This document shows, in pieces, positions 51,771-60,600 of a DNA stretch of 64,000 nucleotides. The translations under genes and the position numbers were made by a program. How positions within the stretch are numbered: position 1 is the stretch's first letter; each line of letters begins with the position of its first letter. Origin of the DNA: Prauserella isguenensis (GTDB lineage Bacteria; Actinomycetota; Actinomycetes; Mycobacteriales; Pseudonocardiaceae); contig NZ_JACHWU010000001.1 of NCBI RefSeq assembly GCF_014191605.1, forward strand, positions 806,001 through 870,000, written 5' to 3'. The notes under the pieces are model-generated. The model was not told the origin of the DNA and made no database searches. It saw only the letters and a program-made list of their open reading frames with translations.

Positions 51771-52811
51771 ATGTCGAACCCGTCCCGTCCGCGTCTGCTT
51801 ACCGGAGATCGTCCGACCGGCAGGTTGCACCTCGGTCATTACGTGGGAAGCCTCGCCAACCGTGTCCGGCTGCAGCACGAGTACGAGACGTTTCTGATCC
51901 TCGCCGACCTGCATCTGCTCACGACGGCGAATTCGCCCGACGAGATCGCGCGGGTTCCGCAGTACGTCCGGGACCAGGTTCTCGACGCCCTCGCCGTGGG
52001 CGTCGATCCGGCCCGGGTGACGTTTTATCTGCAATCGGCGATCGGAGAGGTCGCCGAACTGGGCACGTTGCTGCAGAGCCTCGTGACGGTCCCTCGGCTG
52101 CAGCGCATCCCGAGCCTCAAGGAGATGAGCCGCGGTGGCGAGATGAGCTACGCGTTGCTCGGTTATCCGGTGTTGCAGGCCGCGGATATCCTGTGTGTCA
52201 AGGCGAACGCCGTTCCGGTGGGTCGCGACAACCACGCCCACGTCGAGGTGACGCGCGAGATCGCCCGGCGGTTCAACGGGCTGTATGGCGAGGTCTTCCC
52301 CGTTCCCGAGCTCGTCGCCAGTGATGTGCCGAATCTGATCGGTACCGACGGACAGGCGAAAATGAGCAAGTCGCTCGACAACGCGATCTACCTTTCGGAC
52401 ACGGCAGAGGACGTGAACCGGAAGGTCGCGCGGATGTACACCGACCCGAACCGGGTGCGGGCCGACGTGCCGGGCAACGTCGACGGGAATCCGGTTTTCG
52501 AGTACCACCGGGCGTTCAACGACGACCGTGCCCAGGTCGCAGACTTGGAGCGGCGGTACCGCGAAGGGCGTGTCGGCGACGTCGAGGTCAAGGAGGCCCT
52601 GGCGGCGGCGCTCAACCGGTTTCTCGATCCGGTGCGGGAACGGCGGGCTTGCTGCACCGAGCGATCCGGCTACGTCGACGAGCTCATCACCGAGGGAACG
52701 GAACGGACTCGCGCCGTCGTGCGGGACGTCGTCCTCGAGGTGCGCCGGGCGATGGGTTTGGCCGGCACGTACAACCGGTTGCGGCGCAACGCCGCCCGGT
52801 CGGCACGGTGA
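51771..52811 (+). CDS. trpS: Auxiliary tryptophanyl-tRNA synthetase (TrpRS-II-like)
   Basis: 346 residues; GGAGG precedes ATG 51771. Class Ic synthetase with the HIGH-type motif HLGHYVGS (20-27) and KMSKS (197-201), and the ending GNPVFEYHRAF...VREVVLEVRR-like tail. The opening LLTGDRPTGRLHLGHYVGSLANRV resembles the Deinococcus TrpRS II type rather than the main actinobacterial enzyme, so it is probably a second copy. In Streptomyces an auxiliary indolmycin-resistant TrpRS is attenuated in the same way; resistance here is inference. Confidence 0.9.
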   Translation: MSNPSRPRLLTGDRPTGRLHLGHYVGSLANRVRLQHEYETFLILADLHLLTTANSPDEIARVPQYVRDQVLDALAVGVDPARVTFYLQSAIGEVAELGTLLQSLVTVPRLQRIPSLKEMSRGGEMSYALLGYPVLQAADILCVKANAVPVGRDNHAHVEVTREIARRFNGLYGEVFPVPELVASDVPNLIGTDGQAKMSKSLDNAIYLSDTAEDVNRKVARMYTDPNRVRADVPGNVDGNPVFEYHRAFNDDRAQVADLERRYREGRVGDVEVKEALAAALNRFLDPVRERRACCTERSGYVDELITEGTERTRAVVRDVVLEVRRAMGLAGTYNRLRRNAARSAR

Positions 52812-52841
52812 CCCCGCGTGCCGTCGGCGAGACGGTTCAGT

Positions 52842-52864
52842 CGTTGCTGAATGGTCAGCCAACG
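52842..52864. promoter_or_regulatory. Operator-like dyad before cmtR
   Basis: CGTTGCTGA-ATGG-TCAGCCAACG, an imperfect dyad ending 16 bases before the cmtR start; a likely CmtR operator. Confidence 0.5.
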
Positions 52865-52880
52865 CTGTACTGTTCGACGC

Positions 52881-53318
52881 ATGCTGACGAGTGAGACCCG
52901 GGAAGCCGCCCTGTCGCGTCTGGGGCGTGCGTTGGCGGACCCGACGCGGTGCCGCATCCTGGTGGCGCTGCTGGACGGGGTGAACTACCCCGGGCAGCTG
53001 GCGACGAAGCTCGATCTGACGCGGTCGAACGTGTCGAACCACCTGGCGTGCCTGCGGGGTTGCGGCCTGGTCGTCGCCGCGTACGAGGGCAGGCAGGTCC
53101 GGTACGAGCTGGCGGACCCGCACCTCGCCCGTGCCTTGCGCGAGTTCGTGCAGGTGGTGCTCGCCGTCGACACCGGCGAGCCGTGTGACGCCGAGTCGCC
53201 GTCCGCGTCGCCGGATGCGGGCGCGCCGTGTGTCGACGAGGCCGCCGGTCGGGAGGGTGTGGCCGGCGGGGCCGTCACGGCCCGGGCCGCGCACGACGAG
53301 GTCGCCGCCGATGTCTGA
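52881..53318 (+). CDS. cmtR: CmtR-type Cd/Pb-sensing ArsR repressor
   Basis: 145 residues. The first 102 align almost residue for residue with Mycobacterium tuberculosis CmtR (ALADPTRCRILVALLDGV, LTRSNVSNHLACLRGCGLVV, YEGRQVRYELADPHLARAL). All three metal ligands known for CmtR are kept: Cys 57 and Cys 61 in ACLRGC, and Cys 102 in TGEPC. About 40 extra C-terminal residues include another Cys. It should leave DNA when Cd or Pb binds. Its 3' end overlaps the exporter gene by 8 bases. Confidence 0.93.
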   Translation: MLTSETREAALSRLGRALADPTRCRILVALLDGVNYPGQLATKLDLTRSNVSNHLACLRGCGLVVAAYEGRQVRYELADPHLARALREFVQVVLAVDTGEPCDAESPSASPDAGAPCVDEAAGREGVAGGAVTARAAHDEVAADV

Positions 53319-54111
53319 CGACTGCTGTGCTCCCGGCGGCGCGCAGGTTGCCGCGTCCACCGACTCCGCCGGTCGTACCGACTCCGCCGGTCCGGCCGGC
53401 GCCGACGGGTCCCCCGGGCTCACGACCCGCCAGGCCGACGTCGCGACCTGCGACGACGGCTGCTGCTCGACCGGCACCGGCTCGCCGCGAGGCCCCGCGG
53501 CAAGCGCACCTCCCGACGACGCACGGCGTGCGGTGCTGTCCCGCCGGGTCCGGCTGTTCGTGGCGGCGACGATCACCTACAACGTCATCGAGGCGGTCAT
53601 CGCGATCACGGCGGGTGCCATCGCGTCGTCGGCCGCGCTGATCGGATTCGGACTCGATTCGACCGTCGAGGTGGCCTCGGCGGCGGCCGTCGCGTGGCAG
53701 TTCGCGGGACGTGATCCGCAGCGGCGGGAACGGCTCGCGTTGAAGGTCATCGCGGTGTCGTTCTTCGCGCTGGCGGCGTACGTGACGTTCGAGTCGGTCA
53801 CGGCACTGCTGGGCGGTGAGGAGGCCGACCATTCGACGGTCGGCATCACGCTGGCTGCCGTGTCGCTGGCGATCATGCCGGTGCTGTCGTACGCGCAACG
53901 CCGGGCCGGGCGCGAACTCGGGTCGGCGAGCGCGGTGGCGGATTCGAAGCAGACGCTGCTGTGCACGTACCTGTCGGCGGTCGTGCTCGTGGGGCTGCTG
54001 TTGAACTCGTTGTTCGGGTGGGCGTGGGCCGACCCCGCGGCGGCGCTGGTGATCGCGGCCCTCGCGGTGAAGGAGGGCCGGGACGCCTGGCGCGGCGACC
54101 ACTGCTGCTGA
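53311..54111 (+). CDS. CDF-like cation transporter with Cys-rich ends
   Basis: 266 residues from ATG 53311. N-terminal 60 residues are cytosolic, with two Cys clusters (SDDCCAPGG and CDDGCCSTG). The membrane part has CDF-like helices (AATITYNVIEAVIAITAGAIASSAALIGFGLDSTVEVASAAAVAWQF, with the GFGLDSTVE metal-site segment). The protein ends in DHCC. Overlap with cmtR shows joint control, so export of Cd, Pb or Zn is likely; Mycobacterium pairs CmtR with a P-type ATPase instead. Confidence 0.88.
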   Translation: MSDDCCAPGGAQVAASTDSAGRTDSAGPAGADGSPGLTTRQADVATCDDGCCSTGTGSPRGPAASAPPDDARRAVLSRRVRLFVAATITYNVIEAVIAITAGAIASSAALIGFGLDSTVEVASAAAVAWQFAGRDPQRRERLALKVIAVSFFALAAYVTFESVTALLGGEEADHSTVGITLAAVSLAIMPVLSYAQRRAGRELGSASAVADSKQTLLCTYLSAVVLVGLLLNSLFGWAWADPAAALVIAALAVKEGRDAWRGDHCC

Positions 54112-54156
54112 GCGGGTCGCCACGCCAGATATCCACAGTGGACAGCTAGGCGTGTG

Positions 54157-55038
54157 TCAGACGGCGGCGAGCCGCGGCCGGATGTCGCCGACGAGGCTCG
54201 TCGCCCACGGCACCGGGTCCTGGTACGCAGGCGGCATGACACAGGCCAGCGAGACGCCGAGTTCCCGGTAGGCCTCCATCTGCCGGAGGAATCCGTCGGG
54301 GTCGGTGGTCGTCTCGCCCTGGTACAGGATCGTCTTCTCGATGGCGTCGTAGTCCGTGCCGAGGTTTTCGCAGTGCCCGCGCAGCACGTCCAGTTTGTGC
54401 CGCACGGCTGCGACCCCGTCGTCGCCGGGCGCGCCGAACAGGTTGCACGCCTGCCCGTACTGGGCGACGAGCCGTAGCGTCTTGCGTTCGCCGCCGCCGC
54501 CGATGAGTACGGGTACCGTGCCGCCGGCCGGTTTCGGCAGGCAGATCGTCTCCGCGAGCCGGTAGTGCCTGCCGTTGTAGGCGCCGTCGTCGTCGGACCA
54601 CATCTGCCGGCAGATCTGCAATGTCTCCTCGAGCTGTTCGAACCGCTCGGCCGTCGCCGGGAAAGGCACGCCGAGGCCCGCGTGCTCGCGTTCGTACCAG
54701 GCCGCGCCGATTCCGAGCACGGCGCGGCCCGGGGCGAGTGAGTCGAGGGTCGTGACCGTCTTGGCGAGAAGTCCGGGGCGCCGGTAGGTCACGCCGGTGA
54801 CGAGCAGCCCGAGGCGCACGTTGTCGGTGACACCTGCGAGGTAGCCGAGCGTGGTGTACCCCTCGAGCATCGGTTCGTGCGGCCCGCCCGCCTGCTCCAT
54901 CTGGAACCAGTGGTCCATCACGGTCATCAGGCTCACTCCGCCCTGGTCGGCGACGCGGGCGGTTTCGGTCAGGCGGTCGGCGAGCGTCGTCTCCCACTCC
55001 GGGTGAGTGAACGTGTAGTAATGCAGTCCCAGCTCCAT
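54157..55038 (-). CDS. F420-dependent LLM-class oxidoreductase
   Basis: 293 residues from ATG 55038. Complete luciferase-like barrel: MELGLHYYTFTHPEWETTLADRLTETARVADQGGVSLMTVMDHWFQM, LGLLVTGVTYRRPGLLAKTVTTLDSLAPGRAVLGIGAAWYEREHAGLG, PVLIGGGGERKTLRLVAQYGQACNLFG. It matches the TIGR03560-type F420 group. Substrate unknown. Upstream 55039-55403 has no gene. Confidence 0.9.
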   Translation of the reverse strand: MELGLHYYTFTHPEWETTLADRLTETARVADQGGVSLMTVMDHWFQMEQAGGPHEPMLEGYTTLGYLAGVTDNVRLGLLVTGVTYRRPGLLAKTVTTLDSLAPGRAVLGIGAAWYEREHAGLGVPFPATAERFEQLEETLQICRQMWSDDDGAYNGRHYRLAETICLPKPAGGTVPVLIGGGGERKTLRLVAQYGQACNLFGAPGDDGVAAVRHKLDVLRGHCENLGTDYDAIEKTILYQGETTTDPDGFLRQMEAYRELGVSLACVMPPAYQDPVPWATSLVGDIRPRLAAV

Positions 55039-55403
55039 GTGACCGAGCCTACGTCCGCAGAGCGACCGTCGCGCGGAGATCGAAGCCGTTCGGGCGGCAC
55101 CGACGAGTCCTCGGTGCCGGTCACGTCGAATTCGACATCGCCTCGAGTACCGGAACGAGTCGCCGGATGTTCCCGACCGGCACTTCCGGGTTCCGTGCCT
55201 TCTCGGCCTTCCCGGACGGCTCCGTCCACAGTGCTTTCGCTCGTCCCCGGGATGGTCCGCCGTTCCAACGGGGACACTGCGTTTCCGCCGAAGTGTCACG
55301 TCCTTCCCTGCTCGTGGCGGCACCCTTCCACCTGTCGTATCGACGAGGCCGCGGTGTCGTCGTCGATCCCGAAACTGTCGTGGGGTGGGGGCAGGATCGG
55401 TAC

Positions 55404-55781
55404 ATGGCTGATTTCGCGAACCACACCCATCACGCACTCGACTACGTGGAGCTGCCCGTCACCGACTTCGACGCGGTGAAGGCGTTCTACGGCGGCGCCT
55501 TCGGCTGGGCGTTCACCGATTACGGGCCGGGGCCCGCGTATGTCGGCATCCGCGGCAGTGCCGGCGACGCGGCCGAGGTCGGCGGCTTCCGGAAGGAGGA
55601 ACGGGTACCGGCCGGTGGCCCACTGGTGCTGCTGTACTCGACGGACCTGGACGCGAGCCTGCAAGCCGTGCGCGACGCGGGCGGCGGGATCACCCAGGAG
55701 CCGTTCGACTTTCCCGGGGGTCGGCGTTTCCATTTCCGTGACCCGGCAGGCAACGAACTCGGCGTCTGGACTTCGGCGTGA
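55404..55781 (+). CDS. VOC-family (glyoxalase-like) protein
   Basis: 125 residues; AGGATCGG precedes ATG 55404. HALDYVELPVTDFDAVKAFYGGAFGWAFTDYG and VLLYSTDLDASLQAVRDAGGGITQEPFDFPGGRRFHFRDPAGNELGVWT form the two VOC half-modules. Metal ligands H, E and E are likely from the first His, PAGNE and the equivalents. Reaction unknown. Confidence 0.9.
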   Translation: MADFANHTHHALDYVELPVTDFDAVKAFYGGAFGWAFTDYGPGPAYVGIRGSAGDAAEVGGFRKEERVPAGGPLVLLYSTDLDASLQAVRDAGGGITQEPFDFPGGRRFHFRDPAGNELGVWTSA

Positions 55782-55856
55782 GGTGAACTCCGGTCGTAGG
55801 CGTCGCGAGTGGGTTACCTGTCGGTGATTCGCGGCTGCTGCTGTGGTCGGGGGGAT

Positions 55857-56618
55857 CTACCGGTCGAGCGTCCAGCGCCTGCCGACGCCGTCGAGGAAGG
55901 CGTCGAGGGTGAAGCGCATCGCCTCGCGGCCGTTGAAACTCCAGGCGTTCTCGTCGGTGTTGACGGCTGCGAGGCGCGGGTAGTCGCCGCCCTCGGAGGC
56001 GCGGATGAGATACGGCTCCTGCGCGGCCCACCACTCGCTCTCGGTCGTGGGCGGTGGGGTGTCGGACGAGTCGCCGATCAGGTGGTCCCGTGCGGCGCCG
56101 ATCACGATGCTCATGACGCCGGTGATGATCAGGTTCTGTTCGCGGCCCGGGATGTCGAGTCCCTCGAACGCGCGTAGTGCCCAGTCGAATCCGGCCAGCG
56201 ATCCCGGCCCCATGACGGGACGGCGCTGGTTCACCTCGAGCAGCCACGGGTGGGCGGCGAAACCGTCCCACGTGCCCTCCGCGAGGAGGACGAGATGCTC
56301 ACGCCACGTAGAGCCCGCCGTCGCGAGGTCCTCGGGTGACGGTTCCGTCGCCCGGTCGACCATGAGGTCCAGCAGCTCGGCCTTGCCCGGTACGTAGCGG
56401 TACAGGGTCATCGGGCCGGTGCCGAGCTCGTCGGCCACCGCGCGCATGTTGAGCGCCGTCACGCCGGAACGATCGGCGAGCGCGATCGCGGTGGCGACGA
56501 CCTGGTCGAGGGTGAACCGCGGTTTGGGTCCCGGCCGCCCCTCCTTCGCGCCGCCCTCGCGCCACAGCAGTTCCAGGCTGCGACGTGGATCGCCTGCACC
56601 GGTCTGGGGAGAGCTCAT
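55857..56618 (-). CDS. TetR-family regulator of the DrrAB-like exporter
   Basis: 253 residues from ATG 56618. HTH at about 40-85 (ATAIALADRSGVTALNMRAVADELGTGPMTLYRYVPGKAELLDLMVD), of the AcrR/TetR_C type seen beside drug exporters. It is divergent from the ABC genes across a 94-base spacer with two GTAC-N3-GTAC dyads and a TATAAC -10. It probably represses both directions until a drug-like ligand binds. Confidence 0.9.
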   Translation of the reverse strand: MSSPQTGAGDPRRSLELLWREGGAKEGRPGPKPRFTLDQVVATAIALADRSGVTALNMRAVADELGTGPMTLYRYVPGKAELLDLMVDRATEPSPEDLATAGSTWREHLVLLAEGTWDGFAAHPWLLEVNQRRPVMGPGSLAGFDWALRAFEGLDIPGREQNLIITGVMSIVIGAARDHLIGDSSDTPPPTTESEWWAAQEPYLIRASEGGDYPRLAAVNTDENAWSFNGREAMRFTLDAFLDGVGRRWTLDR

Positions 56619-56657
56619 GGAACGGGAATCCTAACCGTCCCGGCACTGGCGAACCGG

Positions 56658-56692
56658 GTACGTCGTACGCTATAACTGAGTACATCGTACTC
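56658..56692. promoter_or_regulatory. Paired TetR operators overlapping the exporter promoter
   Basis: GTACGTCGTAC (56658-56668) and GAGTACATCGTACTC (56678-56692) are both GTAC-N3-GTAC dyads with centres 22 bases apart, about two helical turns. The exporter -10 TATAAC (56671-56676) lies between them. Confidence 0.7.
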
Positions 56693-56712
56693 GGATATCT
56701 TCTGGAGTCCTG

Positions 56713-57657
56713 ATGAGTAGCTCCGTCATCGAGGCTCACGGCCTCACCAGGCGGTTCGGGGAAACCGTTGCCCTGGACGACTTCGACCTCGAGGTGGCGC
56801 GTGGCAGTGTCCACGGGCTGCTGGGGCCCAACGGCGCGGGCAAGACGACGGCGGTCCGCATCCTCACCACACTGCAGCGGCTGCACACCGGCACGGCGGT
56901 CGTCGCCGGGCACGACGTCGTGCGCGAAGCGCGCCAGGTTCGCCGTCGCATCGGGCTGACGGCCCAGCAGACAGCGGTCGACGACCTGCTCAGTGCGCGG
57001 CAGAACCTCGTCTACTTCGGACGCCTGTTCCGGCTCGGAAAGGCGGACGCCCGCAAACGCGCCGACGAACTGCTCGCCCAGTTCGGCCTCACCGATTCCG
57101 CCGACCGAGTGCCGAAGAAGTTCTCCGGTGGCATGCGCCGCCGGCTCGACCTCGCGGCCAGCATGATCCTGGCACCGGACGTGCTGTTCCTCGACGAGCC
57201 GACAACCGGGCTGGACCCGGCCGGGCGCAGGGAGGTCTGGGAGGCGATCGCGGGGTTGACGGCGGGCGGCACCACGGTGCTGCTCACGACGCACTATCTC
57301 GACGAGGCGGACCGGCTCTGCGATCGGATCTCGGTGGTCGACCGCGGCCGCAACGTCGTCGACGACACCCCTGAGGGGCTCAAGCGCCGGATGGGTGCGG
57401 AGCGTCTCGAGGTGGTGGCGACGGCGTCCGAGGCGTTGGAGCCGATCACCGAGGTGGTCAAGGCGGTCGGGACGGGTGAACCGTCCGTACGGCCGGAGTC
57501 GCTGACGGTCTCGGCGTTCGTCCACGACCCGGTGGACGCGTTGGTGAGCGCGGCGGCCGCGATCCGGGAACAGCGGTTGGAGGTCGCCGATCTCGGGCTC
57601 CGGCGGCCCACTCTCGACGAGGCGTTCCTCGAACTGGTGGGGAGGGAGACGGCATGA
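56713..57657 (+). CDS. DrrA-type ABC exporter ATPase
   Basis: 314 residues; CTGGAG precedes ATG 56713. Walker A GPNGAGKTT, Q-loop GLTAQQTAVDDLL, signature FSGGMRRRLDLAASM, Walker B VLFLDEPTTGLDPAGR, H-loop LLTTHYLDEADRL, and the DrrA-type C-terminal tail ending TLDEAFLELVGRE. Together with the next gene it forms a drug-type exporter. Overlap with the permease start is 4 bases. Confidence 0.93.
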   Translation: MSSSVIEAHGLTRRFGETVALDDFDLEVARGSVHGLLGPNGAGKTTAVRILTTLQRLHTGTAVVAGHDVVREARQVRRRIGLTAQQTAVDDLLSARQNLVYFGRLFRLGKADARKRADELLAQFGLTDSADRVPKKFSGGMRRRLDLAASMILAPDVLFLDEPTTGLDPAGRREVWEAIAGLTAGGTTVLLTTHYLDEADRLCDRISVVDRGRNVVDDTPEGLKRRMGAERLEVVATASEALEPITEVVKAVGTGEPSVRPESLTVSAFVHDPVDALVSAAAAIREQRLEVADLGLRRPTLDEAFLELVGRETA

Positions 57658-58502
57658 CCCACGGCACGACAACCCCGGGGCCGGCGGCCGACGACACCGT
57701 CGGCAACCGGATGCGCTGGACGCTGAGCGATTATCGCGTCGTGGTGGGACAGGAGTTCGCCCATCTGGTGCGGCAGCCGGCCAACTTCGCGTGGCAGCTG
57801 GGTTTCCCGGTGGTCATGGTGCTGCTGTTCGTCTACGTGTTCGGCTCGGCGATGGACGTCACCGGGCAGGGCGCGGGTGTCGGGTACATCGGCTACGCGA
57901 TGCCGGGCCTGTTCGCGATGACGATGGCGTTCGGGTTCATGAACACCGCATTCGCCGTCGCGGACATGAAGGAGAAGGGATTCATCGACCGGGTGCGGTC
58001 GATGCCGATGGCGTCGTCGGCGATCGTGGTGGGCCGCAACCTCGCCGACACCATCCAGGCTGCCGTCGACCTGGCGGTGCTCGCCGTGATCGCACTGCTG
58101 ATCGGCTGGAGCTCGGACGGGTCGCTGGCGGAGACGCTCGCCGCGTTCGCGTTGCTGTTGTGGCTGCGGTTCTCGCTGATCTGGGTGGGGATCTGGATCG
58201 GACTTCTCGTCAACGGCACCCAGCAGGCGGGCAACCTGTTCGCGCTGGCGTTCCCGTTCGGGATGATCTCGTCGGTGTTCACGCCGCCAGAGCTGATGCC
58301 GAGCTGGCTGCAGCCGGTCGCGGAGTGGAATCCCGTGTCCGCGACCGCCACGTCCATCCGCGAGTTGTTCGGCAACCCGGTTCCGATCGGCGACGCGTGG
58401 CCGGAGGTGCACGCGATGACCGCGGCGATCATCTGGCCGTTGGTGATCACCGCGATCTTCCTGCCGCTCGGGGTGCGTCGGTTCCGCAATCTCGGTCGCT
58501 GA
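57654..58502 (+). CDS. DrrB-type ABC exporter permease
   Basis: 282 residues, six membrane helices, ABC-2 type. YVVVGQEFAHLVRQPANFAWQLGFPVVMVLLFVYVFG at the start and FALAFPFGMISSVFTPPELMPSWLQPVAEWNPVSATATSIRELFGNP near the end are typical of DrrB. ATG 57654 overlaps the ATPase stop. A physiological drug is not known. Confidence 0.92.
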   Translation: MTHGTTTPGPAADDTVGNRMRWTLSDYRVVVGQEFAHLVRQPANFAWQLGFPVVMVLLFVYVFGSAMDVTGQGAGVGYIGYAMPGLFAMTMAFGFMNTAFAVADMKEKGFIDRVRSMPMASSAIVVGRNLADTIQAAVDLAVLAVIALLIGWSSDGSLAETLAAFALLLWLRFSLIWVGIWIGLLVNGTQQAGNLFALAFPFGMISSVFTPPELMPSWLQPVAEWNPVSATATSIRELFGNPVPIGDAWPEVHAMTAAIIWPLVITAIFLPLGVRRFRNLGR

Positions 58503-58503
58503 C

Positions 58504-58851
58504 GTGACCTGGGACCCGAACGTCACGACCGTCCGGATCGCCACGCGGGGCCGTGTCACGGGACGGGAGCACACGGTCACGACGTGGTTCGCGTGCGCGG
58601 GAGGTGCGGTGTACGTGGCGGCGCGGGGCGGACTGCGGAGCGACTGGGTGCGGAACGTGCTGGCGGCTCCTGCTGTCGAGCTCCGCAGGCGTCGCCGTTC
58701 GTGGACGGCCGCGGGCGCGCTCGTCGACGCCGCCGAGGAGGTGAGGCGCGCAGTGGAGGCGTTCGCGGACAAGTACGCACGACATCCCGAGGTCATCGGT
58801 GCCTGGCGCGCCGATCCGCCGACGTTCGTGCGGTTCCGGTGGACCGAGTAG
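58504..58851 (+). CDS. DDN-type nitroreductase/quinone reductase-family protein
   Basis: 115 residues from GTG 58504, one base after the permease stop. F420H2-binding split barrel: VRIATRGRVTGREHTVTTWFACAGGAVYVAARGGLRSDWVRNVLAAPAVELR, the deazaflavin-dependent nitroreductase pattern. As third gene of the exporter operon it may reduce the compound that the exporter handles; that is inference. Confidence 0.88.
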   Translation: MTWDPNVTTVRIATRGRVTGREHTVTTWFACAGGAVYVAARGGLRSDWVRNVLAAPAVELRRRRRSWTAAGALVDAAEEVRRAVEAFADKYARHPEVIGAWRADPPTFVRFRWTE

Positions 58852-58890
58852 CCCGGTTGCGGCGCGCGCCTCGGCCGCGGGTGGCAACGT

Positions 58891-59049
58891 CTACGGCATG
58901 TCGTCCGGGTCCTCGTCCGACCGTGACCGCCGCGTCTCCTCGAGAGCGTCGGCGATGCGGATCACCTCGACCGGGCAATCGGCGAAGATGTCCTGGTACT
59001 GCCCGCCGGGCTCTCGGTCGGACAACGGGTACTCCCCGGGTGTCTTCAT
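58891..59049 (-). CDS. 52-residue acidic peptide of unknown family
   Basis: MKTPGEYPLSDREPGGQYQDIFADCPVEVIRIADALEETRRSRSDEDPDDMP; GGAGGGAAGGAGG before ATG 59049 is an exceptionally strong ribosome site. One Cys, acidic tail, no signal peptide. No biosynthetic enzyme is adjacent, so a RiPP precursor is unlikely but not excluded; a small adaptor or antitoxin is also possible. It is divergent from the AraC-family gene. Confidence 0.6.
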   Translation of the reverse strand: MKTPGEYPLSDREPGGQYQDIFADCPVEVIRIADALEETRRSRSDEDPDDMP

Positions 59050-59230
59050 ACTGTGCCTCCTTCCCTCCTTGTCCGTCCGCAGGCTCGATATGGCCGCGGT
59101 GGGACCCTTCCACGGACGTCGCTCGACGCGTGAGGGTCGGACAGCCGACGCGGGTACCTGTCGACTGCCTTCGTCGGCGGACGACCACGAGGCTGTGTAT
59201 CGGGTGGCCGCCGACGGTGCCGGAAGTGCG

Positions 59231-59911
59231 GTGACAGCTGTGTACGAGCAGCGCTTGTCCCGGGTGGGCGCGGTGCGAGTGGCGTGGTGCGCGGTCGCCG
59301 AGGAGGATGGCCTGCATCCGGTGCGGGCGAGCGAACACTGGGGACTGTCGTTCATTCGGCGGGTGGACGGATCCCTGGACGCGGAGCTGGACGGGCCCCG
59401 TCGCGCGGCCCACGTGGTGGCGTCAAACTCCGGAGAGACGTACTGGGGCGTCGAGTTCCGTTCGCACGTCTTCCTGCCCGGCGTCGACAAGCGCGCGCTG
59501 AGTGGCGAAACGGTGCGGATCCCGTGTTCCGGTGTGGCGGTGACCTTCGGCGACGTGACCGTGGCGATCCCCGAGTTCGACGCCCTGGACGACTTCGTGG
59601 AGACCCTCCTCGCCCGGGGGATCGTCGTGGCCGACGAGGAGGTGCGGCGTGCACTCGAGGGCGATGCGCCGGGCTGGTCGACGCGGACGTGGCAGCGACA
59701 CGTGCGCACGACGACGGGCCTGACGCGGTCGCAGGTGCAGCAGCTACGTCGCGCACGGCACGCGTACCGGCTGCTGCAGGACGGCATGTCGTGCGCCGAG
59801 GTGGCGCAGCGTGCCGGCTACGCCGATCAGTCTCACCTCACCCGTGCCCTGCGGGTGTTCGCCGGCCAGACGCCCGCGCGCATTCTCGCGGGTGAGCGAC
59901 CTGCGACGTGA
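59231..59911 (+). CDS. AraC-family regulator
   Basis: About 226 residues from GTG 59231, which follows GGAAG (GTG 59240 is equally possible). The N-terminal 120 residues are a ligand domain of the DUF6597/AraC_binding-like type with strands such as HWGLSFIRRVDG and VEFRSHVFLPGV. The C-terminal HTH pair is WSTRTWQRHVRTTTGLTRSQVQQLRRARHAYRLLQDG and CAEVAQRAGYADQSHLTRALRVFAGQTPARI. It lies upstream of a VOC gene, 78 bases away, which it may control. Confidence 0.88.
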   Translation: MTAVYEQRLSRVGAVRVAWCAVAEEDGLHPVRASEHWGLSFIRRVDGSLDAELDGPRRAAHVVASNSGETYWGVEFRSHVFLPGVDKRALSGETVRIPCSGVAVTFGDVTVAIPEFDALDDFVETLLARGIVVADEEVRRALEGDAPGWSTRTWQRHVRTTTGLTRSQVQQLRRARHAYRLLQDGMSCAEVAQRAGYADQSHLTRALRVFAGQTPARILAGERPAT

Positions 59912-59989
59912 CGCTCTCGTTCAAGACGGGGCACCACCTTTCGCGATGCGATGAAGACGACCCGTCACCGCATCGAGAGGAGAGTGACC

Positions 59990-60511
59990 ATGCCCGTCGC
60001 CCCCGAGGGTTATGCCGCCGTCAACCCGTTCATCATTACCCGCCGCGCCGAGGCACTCCTGGAGTTCCTCATCGACGTGTTCGGCGCCGCTGAGCGGCCG
60101 GACGCACGGACGGTCGACACGGACGGGCTGCTGCTGCACGCAGAGGTCGCACTGGGCGGATCGACCATCGCCGTCGCCGACCGGAAGTCAGATTGGCCTT
60201 TCATGCCGTCGTTACTGCAGGTCTGGGTCGACAATCTCGACGAGACGCTCACTGCGGCGCGCGGGCGCGGGGCGACGATCGTGACCGAGCCGACGCCGTT
60301 CTTCGGCGACACGTTCTCGCGTTTTCGGGACCCGTGGGACAACCTGTGGTGGGTCTACCAGCACGATCCGAGCGCGGTCGTCGACTGGAGATCGGAAGCC
60401 GGATCCTCCGAAGTGGAACCGGACGAGACAGCGTGGGCGCCGACGCCGGAGCTCACCTACATCCACGAAACGCTGCTGACCGCGATGGCCGAACTGCGCG
60501 ATCGCGGTTGA
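59990..60511 (+). CDS. VOC-family (PhnB-like) protein
   Basis: 173 residues; GAGAGGAG precedes ATG 59990. AVNPFIITRRAEALLEFLIDVFGAAERPDARTVDTDGLLLHAEVALGGSTIAVAD and VWVDNLDETLTAARGRGATIVTEPTPFFGDTFSRFRDPWDNLWWVYQH match the PhnB-like VOC group, with a 40-residue C-terminal extension. It is the last chromosomal gene before the truncated tRNA. Confidence 0.9.
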   Translation: MPVAPEGYAAVNPFIITRRAEALLEFLIDVFGAAERPDARTVDTDGLLLHAEVALGGSTIAVADRKSDWPFMPSLLQVWVDNLDETLTAARGRGATIVTEPTPFFGDTFSRFRDPWDNLWWVYQHDPSAVVDWRSEAGSSEVEPDETAWAPTPELTYIHETLLTAMAELRDRG

Positions 60512-60600
60512 ACAGCTGGCCCGACCGGCGCCGACGCGGCTTAGCGCCTCCCGGTCCCTTCCGTCAATGGCCCGCGGGTCGAGTCGATCAAGATACGACA

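Noticed and set aside
56713-58851. Antibiotic biosynthesis cluster
   Set aside because: Only an exporter pair, a TetR regulator and a small reductase; no biosynthetic enzymes.
58891-59049. RiPP precursor
   Set aside because: No maturase, protease or cyclase gene is adjacent, and the core-like C-terminus is only acidic.
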